Shown here: positions 59,232 to 64,000 of the stretch, piece by piece
Position numbering within the stretch: position 1 is the first letter of the stretch
Layout: each line of letters opens with the position of its first letter
Assembly: GCF_001664485.1 (NCBI RefSeq)
Contig: NZ_CP013635.1
Coordinates: 124,001 to 188,000 of the forward strand
From: Rhizobium sp. N324
Lineage (GTDB): Bacteria; Pseudomonadota; Alphaproteobacteria; Rhizobiales; Rhizobiaceae
DNA: 64,000 bases
Direction of reading: 5' to 3'
The notes under the pieces: model-generated
What the model saw: only the letters and a program-made list of their open reading frames with translations
The model's database searches: none
Told to the model about the DNA's origin: nothing
Program-made: the position numbers and the translations under genes

Positions 59232-59370
59232 GCACGGTCGACATGAGCAGCCCACCGGACACAATAGTCTGGCATTCGCGGCCTCTTCCTCGTCTTCTTC
59301 CGCACGGGAAAGCCGCGCGCCATCCCCGACGACGACGCCGGCGGGCATAAGCGAGAGTATGTCGTCGTTT

Positions 59371-60096
59371 CTAATTGACGCCGAGAAACTGCTTCAGCTC
59401 TGCGGTCTGCGGATTGGCGAAGACCTCCTCCGGCCGGCCCACCTCGTGGACCCTGCCCTGATGCATGAAGACGACCCGGCTGCAGACGTCGCGGGCGAAC
59501 TTCATCTCGTGGGTGACCATCAGCAGCGTCATCCCTTCCGCGGCAAGCTCGCGCACGACGGCCAGAACCTCGGCGACCAGTTCCGGGTCGAGCGCCGAGG
59601 TGATTTCGTCGCAAAGAAGGGCTGCCGGCTGCATGGCGAGCGCGCGGGCGATGGCGACGCGCTGCTGCTGGCCGCCCGAGAGTTCGTCGGGATAGGCGTC
59701 GAACCTGTGACCCAGCCCCACCCGCTCCAGCATCTTGCGGGCGATGGCCTCGGCTTCGGCCTTCGGGGTCTTCTTGACCACCGTCTGCGACAGCATGACG
59801 TTGCCGCCCGCCGTCAGGTGCGGGAAGAGGTTGAACTGCTGAAAGATCATGCCGATCTTGAGGCGCAGGGCCTTCAGATGCACTTCGTCATCGAGGAGCT
59901 GCGCGCCGGCCACGGAAATGGAGCCGTCGGTGATGGTCTCCAGGCCGTTGATGCAGCGAAGCAGGGTCGATTTGCCCGAACCGCTTTTGCCGATGATGGC
60001 GATGACCTCGCCGGCCTGCACATCGAGATTGATGCCTTTCAGCACCTCGGTGGCGCCGAAGCTCTTGCGAACTTCAGTGATTTCGATGAGCGACAT
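59371..60096 (-). CDS. Polar amino acid ABC transporter ATPase (GlnQ/HisP type)
   Basis: This 241-residue ATPase has Walker A GKSGSGKST, signature [14 protein letters not shown], Walker [16 protein letters not shown] and switch VTHEMKFARDV, the standard pattern of polar amino acid importers. It is the last gene of the leftward operon GntR regulator-SBP-permease-permease-ATPase (63012 to 59371). It overlaps the permease before it by 23 bp. The substrate could be an amino acid, an opine or a related compound. Confidence 0.92.
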   Translation of the reverse strand: MSLIEITEVRKSFGATEVLKGINLDVQAGEVIAIIGKSGSGKSTLLRCINGLETITDGSISVAGAQLLDDEVHLKALRLKIGMIFQQFNLFPHLTAGGNVMLSQTVVKKTPKAEAEAIARKMLERVGLGHRFDAYPDELSGGQQQRVAIARALAMQPAALLCDEITSALDPELVAEVLAVVRELAAEGMTLLMVTHEMKFARDVCSRVVFMHQGRVHEVGRPEEVFANPQTAELKQFLGVN

Positions 60097-60733
60097 TGAG
60101 CTTCCTTTCCAGGATCTGGCTGCTTTTCGACAAAGGCCAGCAGAGGGCGAAGTAAATAAGGGCGACGAGGCCGTAGACAGTGAAGGGCTGGAAGGTGGCG
60201 TTGGTGACCACGGTGCCGGCTTTCGACAGTTCGACGAAGCCGATGATCGAGGTCAGCGCCGTTCCCTTGACGATCTGGACGGAGAAGCCGACCGTCGGCG
60301 GTATGGCGACCCTCAGCGCTTGCGGCAGGATGACGTAGCGCATCTGCTGCAGCCTAACCATGCCGAGGCTGGCGGAGGCTTCCCATTGGCCTTTGGCGAC
60401 CGATTCGACGCAGCCTCGCCAGATCTCGGCGAGAAAGGCAGCGCTCCACAGGGTGAGCGCCAATCCCGCTGCAAGCCATGCCGGCACGTCGATGCCGAAG
60501 AGGCCGAGACCGAAAAAGGCGATGAAGAGCTGCATCAGCAGCGGCGTACCCTGGAACAGCTCGATATAATATTTCGCAAGCAGCCTGAATGGCTTGCGCT
60601 TGCTGATGCGCAGGAACAGCAGTCCCAGCCCGACCGCGCCGCCGCCGGCGAAGGAGACGAGCGAAAGCAGGATCGTCCAGCGGGTGGCGAGCAGCAGGTT
60701 GCGCAGGATGTCCCAGAAGGTGAACTCGATCAT
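60074..60733 (-). CDS. Polar amino acid ABC transporter permease
   Basis: This 219-residue membrane protein of the HisM/GlnP type (MIEFTFWDILRNLLLATRWTILLSLVSF at the start) has the family segment YIELFQGTPLLMQLFIAFFGL and the EAA loop EASASLGMVRLQQMRYVILPQALRVAIPP. The ATG at 60733 overlaps the stop of the first permease by 4 bp; longer in-frame starts lie inside that gene. It pairs with the permease at 60730-61401 to form the channel. Confidence 0.9.
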   Translation of the reverse strand: MIEFTFWDILRNLLLATRWTILLSLVSFAGGGAVGLGLLFLRISKRKPFRLLAKYYIELFQGTPLLMQLFIAFFGLGLFGIDVPAWLAAGLALTLWSAAFLAEIWRGCVESVAKGQWEASASLGMVRLQQMRYVILPQALRVAIPPTVGFSVQIVKGTALTSIIGFVELSKAGTVVTNATFQPFTVYGLVALIYFALCWPLSKSSQILERKLNVAHRNH

Positions 60734-61401
60734 CGTGCTTTTCTCCTCGGGAAAATCAAGCCGCCGACCACGCCCAGCACCTGCCGAAGCAGGATCGCCA
60801 TCACCAGATAGATGGCTGTCGAGACGATGTAGGCCTCGAAGGCGCGGAAGGTTCGCGATTGTATGAAGTTCGCGGCAAAGGTCAGATCCTCGGCGGCGAT
60901 CTGCGACACGACCGACGAGCCGAGCATGACGATGACGACTTGCGACGACAGCGCCGGCCAAATGCGCTGCAGCGACGGCACGAGAACGACATGGCGGAAG
61001 GTTTCGAAGCGCGTCATGGCGAGGCTCTCGCCTGCCTCGAACTGACCCTTCGGGGTTGCCTGGATGCCGGCGCGAATGATTTCGCAGCTGTAGGCGCCGA
61101 GATTGATGACCATTGCGAGGTTGGCGGCGGTCAATTCGGGAAGCTGGAGGCCGAGCGACGGCAGGCCGAAGAAGATGAAAAACAGCTGGATCAGGAATGG
61201 CGTGTTGCGGATCAGTTCGACATAGGCGGCAACGACAGGTTTCAGCCAGGCCGGGCCGAGTGCGCGCACCCACGCACAGACGATGCCGAGCAAAATGCCG
61301 AGCACTCCGCCGATCGCGATCAGCTCCAGAGTGACCAGTGTGCCCTTGATGATCTCAGAGTAATATTGAAGCAGCCAGCCGAATTCGAAATGATAGCTCA
61401 A
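60730..61401 (-). CDS. Polar amino acid ABC transporter permease
   Basis: This 223-residue permease begins MSYHFEFGWLLQYYSEIIKGTLVTLELIAIGGVLGI and has YVELIRNTPFLIQLFFIFFGLPSLG and the EAA loop EAGESLAMTRFETFRHVVLVPSLQRIWPA. It follows the binding-protein gene after a 79-bp gap that contains a strong hairpin. With its partner at 60074 it forms the membrane part of the importer. Confidence 0.9.
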   Translation of the reverse strand: MSYHFEFGWLLQYYSEIIKGTLVTLELIAIGGVLGILLGIVCAWVRALGPAWLKPVVAAYVELIRNTPFLIQLFFIFFGLPSLGLQLPELTAANLAMVINLGAYSCEIIRAGIQATPKGQFEAGESLAMTRFETFRHVVLVPSLQRIWPALSSQVVIVMLGSSVVSQIAAEDLTFAANFIQSRTFRAFEAYIVSTAIYLVMAILLRQVLGVVGGLIFPRRKAR

Positions 61402-61428
61402 GGAATTGTCCCCTCTTGCGGTGACGAG

Positions 61429-61466
61429 CGGATGTCATCCCGCCTGCGGGCGCGGGATGACATCCG
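61429..61466 (-). terminator. 15-bp perfect hairpin after the amino-acid binding-protein gene
   Basis: CGGATGTCATCCCGC, loop of 8 nt, GCGGGATGACATCCG. It lies 14 bp after the binding-protein stop and 27 bp before the permease start. This is the third transporter operon here with this arrangement. Confidence 0.7.
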
Positions 61467-61480
61467 GAAGACCGGGTCGT

Positions 61481-62266
61481 TCAGAGATCCGACGGGAGAT
61501 CGGTGCCGAGCCACTTCTGCGATATGGCGTTCAGCGCGCCATCGGTTTTGGCGGCAGCGATGATGCCGTTCACCTTCTCCAGAAGAGCCGCCTGCTCCTT
61601 GTTGAGGCCGATATAGCAGGGCGAGTTCTTGATCAGGAATTTGAGCTCCGGGCGCTTGGGGGGATTTTTGGCGAGGATCGCCGCCGCCACGACGTTGCCG
61701 GTAGCGATAGTGTCGACCTGGCCGGAGAGGAAGGCCGAGATCGTGCCGTTATTGTCCTCGTAACGCTTGATCGTCGCGTCGCCCGGCGCGATCTTCGTCA
61801 GCTCCAGATCCTCGACCGAGCCGCGCGTGACGCCGATGCTCTTGCCGGCGAGATCTTCCGCCTTGGCGATCGAAACATCGGCCGGCGCGAACACGCCATT
61901 GAAGAAGGGAGCGTAGGCTGCGGAGAAATCGATCACCTTTTCGCGCTCCGCATTCTTGCCGAGGCTCGATATGACCAGATCGACCTTGTTGGTCTGCAGA
62001 TAGGGCACGCGGTTGGCGCTGGTGACCGGCACGAGTTCGGTCTTGACGCCCAGCTTTTCGGCAATGAGATTGGCGACGTCGATATCGTAGCCCATCGGCG
62101 CCATATCGGTGCCGACGCTGCCGAACGGCGGGAAATCCTGCGGGACCGCGACACGCAGCGTACCGCGCGCCGTGATGTCAGCGAGAGCATCGGCATGAGA
62201 AGCGGAGCCGAGGCCGAGGCCTGCCGCCAGGGTCGCGATTGCGAAGAAAACTCGTCTTGTCAGCAT
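61481..62266 (-). CDS. Polar amino acid ABC transporter substrate-binding protein
   Basis: This 261-residue binding protein has signal peptide MLTRRVFFAIATLAAGLGLGSASHA, cut before DALAD. The family pattern follows: ITARGTLRVAVPQDFPPFGSVGTDMAPMGYDIDVANLIAEKLGVKTELVPVTSANRVPYLQTNKVDLVISSLGKNAERE, then EDLAGKSIGVTRGSVEDLEL. Its ATG overlaps the last codons of the GntR regulator (GCATGCTGA), which is an unusual coupling of regulator and transporter. The ligand is not clear; Arg and Asp in the usual amino-acid positions suggest an amino acid. Confidence 0.9.
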   Translation of the reverse strand: MLTRRVFFAIATLAAGLGLGSASHADALADITARGTLRVAVPQDFPPFGSVGTDMAPMGYDIDVANLIAEKLGVKTELVPVTSANRVPYLQTNKVDLVISSLGKNAEREKVIDFSAAYAPFFNGVFAPADVSIAKAEDLAGKSIGVTRGSVEDLELTKIAPGDATIKRYEDNNGTISAFLSGQVDTIATGNVVAAAILAKNPPKRPELKFLIKNSPCYIGLNKEQAALLEKVNGIIAAAKTDGALNAISQKWLGTDLPSDL

Positions 62267-63012
62267 GCGTTCATTACTCCTTTGAAGTTGCGTTTTGGGG
62301 GCTGAGAGGTGGGGACACGGTCCTGGGTCGGGAGCGACAGGGAATTGCGCAGATCCGAAAGCGGATCCGGGCGGGCGGTGAGGTCGAGGCCCATTTCCAC
62401 GTCGTCGAGATGCTCGACGGAGAGTTCCGCAGCTCTGACGAAATCGCCCGCCTGCATGGCCTCGAAGATGCGGCAGTGCCCCTCGTGGGATTGTGCGGCG
62501 TGAAATTCGGATTGATAGAGCATCGAAATGAGGATCGTCCGCGCGGTCAGGTCGCGCAGGATATCGACGATGATGGCGTTGCCGCTCAATTCGGCGATGC
62601 GGATATGGAAATCGCCCATCAGATAGGTCAGGCGCTGGCGGTCGCCCGCCGCCATGGCATTTCGCTCCTCGGTGAGATGGGCGTCGAGCGCCTTGCTGCC
62701 CTCGTCCGTCAGCGTCCGCATGCTGCGCAGCAGCCCGGCCTCGACGATCCGCCGCGCCTCATAGACCGCGATCGCATCTTCGGCGGACGGCTCGACGACA
62801 AACCAGCCACGCCGAGGGCTGACATGCACGATGCCGCGTGTCTCCAGCCGCATCATCGCTTCCCGGACGCGGGTTCTGGACACGCCGAAGAGCGCTGCCA
62901 GCTGGTTTTCGCCAAGACGCATACCAGGCCGGATCTTGGCAGAAAGGATGCCAGAGACGATCGTCGCCTCGATGGATTTCTGCGTGGTCTCGGATGTGTG
63001 GCTATCTTGCAT
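62260..63012 (-). CDS. GntR family (FCD subfamily) transcriptional regulator
   Basis: This 250-residue regulator has a GntR winged helix at about 10-75 (TIVSGILSAKIRPGMRLGENQLAALFGVSRTRVREAMMRLETRGIVHVSPRRGWFV) and an FCD ligand domain with metal-site residues (YLMGDFHIRIAELSGN, HEGHCRIFEAMQAGDF). The ATG at 63012 was preferred to an upstream in-frame ATG at 63063, which would add a Cys/Phe-rich leader. An inverted repeat overlaps the chosen start. It is the first gene of the amino-acid transporter operon and overlaps the binding-protein gene by 7 bp, so it likely controls its own operon. Confidence 0.87.
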   Translation of the reverse strand: MQDSHTSETTQKSIEATIVSGILSAKIRPGMRLGENQLAALFGVSRTRVREAMMRLETRGIVHVSPRRGWFVVEPSAEDAIAVYEARRIVEAGLLRSMRTLTDEGSKALDAHLTEERNAMAAGDRQRLTYLMGDFHIRIAELSGNAIIVDILRDLTARTILISMLYQSEFHAAQSHEGHCRIFEAMQAGDFVRAAELSVEHLDDVEMGLDLTARPDPLSDLRNSLSLPTQDRVPTSQPPKRNFKGVMNAC

Positions 63013-63018
63013 ACAAGA
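63005..63018. promoter_or_regulatory. Candidate GntR operator over the gntR start codon
   Basis: TCTTG-CATA-CAAGA is a perfect 5-bp inverted repeat; CAT inside it is the complement of the regulator's ATG. The TTGTATGCAA core is close to many FCD-GntR operators, and the place fits autorepression. Confidence 0.45.
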
Positions 63019-63214
63019 CAGAAAGCAAAGCGCATGCCAAAATCCTGTGTTCAGGATTTTCAAGATGCCGCGAATGCTGTGCGGGAAATTTGACTGCCGG
63101 GAATGCAGATTGAATGTAATTTGTGCGGGCGTCGGCGCCCGCAGACGCCGGTTGGTTCGACCGCGATCTTTCAGATCTGCGGTCGAACTGCCGCGCCGAT
63201 CGTCTTTGCGCTTT

Positions 63215-63985
63215 TTAGTTGAAACTCGAGGTTTTGAGGAATTCCGCGAGCCGTTCGGTCTTCGGCCGCACGAACATCTCCTTCGGATCGCCCTCTTCGC
63301 AGATGACGCCCTGGTTCATGAAGATGACGCGCGACGAAACCTCGTAGGCAAAGCGCATTTCATGGGTGACGAGCAGCATGGTCATGCCGTCGGCGGCAAG
63401 CCCCTTGATGACCTGCAGCACTTCGCCCACCAGTTCCGGGTCAAGCGCCGAGGTCACTTCGTCGAACAGCATCAGTCTCGGCGACATGGCAATGGCGCGG
63501 GCGATGGCGACGCGCTGCTGCTGGCCGCCGGAAAGCTGACCGGGATAATGGTTCGCGCGGGCGGAAAGGCCGACGCGATCGAGCCATTTTTCCGCGACGG
63601 CGCGGGCATCCGGCTTCGTCATTTTCTTCACCTTGACGAGGCCGAGCATGACGTTTTCGGCGGCACTCATATGCGGGAAGAGATTGAACTGCTGAAAGGC
63701 CATGCCGGTCAGCGCGCGCTGGCGGGCAATCTCCTTCTCGCCCTTGCGGCGGCGTGTTGCACCGTCGACGCGGTAGCCGATCTCTTCGCCGTCGAGGCTG
63801 ATCGTGCCCCCCTGGAATTCTTCCAGCATGTTGACGCAGCGCAGCAAGGTGGTCTTTCCGGAGCCGGACGAGCCGATGATGGAAATGACCTCGCCTTCTT
63901 CAACGGCGCAATCGACGCCTTTGAGGACTTCGTGGATGCCGTAAGTCTTGCGCAGACCCTTGATGTCGAGAATGGTCTTGGCCAT
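63215..63985 (-). CDS. Polar amino acid ABC transporter ATPase (second system)
   Basis: This 256-residue ATPase has Walker [10 protein letters not shown], signature [14 protein letters not shown], Walker [16 protein letters not shown] and switch [11 protein letters not shown]. It resembles the ATPase at 59371 but is clearly a different gene, with an insert ([24 protein letters not shown]) after the first strands typical of HisP-like members. It is transcribed leftward and probably ends an operon whose binding-protein and permease genes lie beyond the right edge. Confidence 0.9.
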   Translation of the reverse strand: MAKTILDIKGLRKTYGIHEVLKGVDCAVEEGEVISIIGSSGSGKTTLLRCVNMLEEFQGGTISLDGEEIGYRVDGATRRRKGEKEIARQRALTGMAFQQFNLFPHMSAAENVMLGLVKVKKMTKPDARAVAEKWLDRVGLSARANHYPGQLSGGQQQRVAIARAIAMSPRLMLFDEVTSALDPELVGEVLQVIKGLAADGMTMLLVTHEMRFAYEVSSRVIFMNQGVICEEGDPKEMFVRPKTERLAEFLKTSSFN

Positions 63986-64000
63986 CGGGGGCTCCTTAGG

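Noticed and set aside
1..64000. CRISPR arrays, tRNA or rRNA genes, replication origin
   Set aside because: No regular spaced repeats, cloverleaf sequences, rRNA segments or repABC/dnaA-type genes were recognised.

Overview
The window is about 61% G+C, dense with ABC uptake systems, LacI/LysR/IclR/GntR regulators and small catabolic operons, and carries ISNCY- and IS30-type insertion sequences. This looks like an accessory replicon (megaplasmid or chromid) or island of a soil or plant-associated alphaproteobacterium of the Rhizobium/Sinorhizobium/Agrobacterium group. That assignment is inferred from style and gene content; there is no rRNA, tRNA or replication gene here to settle it. No CRISPR array was seen.

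Layout. 1-15 kb: the window opens inside a copy of an acetoin-dehydrogenase E2 gene (acoC) that recurs, base for base, at 12.9-13.3 kb. Between the copies lie an SDR, small GlcG, OsmC and ABM family genes, a LysR regulator, a DUF1445 hydro-lyase, a polyamine-type ABC transporter with a fused permease, an alpha/beta hydrolase and acoAB. A second SDR and a TetR regulator follow. 15-22 kb: a sugar or polyol operon (Gfo/Idh/MocA dehydrogenase, sugar-phosphate-isomerase-like epimerase, LacI repressor, RbsBAC-type transporter). 22-31.5 kb: a seven-gene operon, pxpA-pxpBC(fused)-biotin carboxylase/BCCP-lipA-glcD-glcE-glcF. 31.5-36.8 kb: bhcR and divergent bhcABCD, a complete beta-hydroxyaspartate cycle for glyoxylate assimilation. 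37-40.4 kb: a chemoreceptor gene broken by one in-frame stop, and a sugar-binding protein paralogous to the one at 18.7 kb. 41.1-44.9 kb: an IS island. 44.9-50 kb: a second RbsCAB-type operon with its own divergent LacI regulator. 50-52 kb: a DUF2231 membrane protein and a sorbosone-dehydrogenase-like protein. 52-58.4 kb: an esterase and a yjfIJKLMC/ygiBC-type membrane-stress cluster with PspA and a K+ channel. 58.5-59.2 kb: a ParD/ParE-like toxin-antitoxin pair. 59.4-64 kb: a polar-amino-acid-type ABC operon with a GntR regulator, then the ATPase of another one.

How the parts work together. GlcDEF should oxidise glycolate to glyoxylate, and BhcABCD should turn two glyoxylates into oxaloacetate, with BhcR as the likely sensor. 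Just upstream, a biotin carboxylase/BCCP protein and a PxpB-PxpC fusion resemble the parts of a urea-carboxylase-like enzyme and are joined to PxpA. The LacI repressor at 17.6 kb probably controls both the 15.5 kb sugar operon and the remote binding protein/chemoreceptor pair, because both promoters carry the same two 14-bp operators at the same 32-bp pitch. Three transporter operons place a perfect 15-bp hairpin directly after the binding-protein gene, a likely device for setting the ratio of binding protein to membrane components.

Most worth following up: the shared twin-operator module, the biotin carboxylase/PxpABC/LipA/GlcDEF/Bhc neighbourhood, the >=316-bp perfect direct repeat 12,945 bp apart, the nonsense-interrupted chemoreceptor and the passenger gene inside the ISNCY element.
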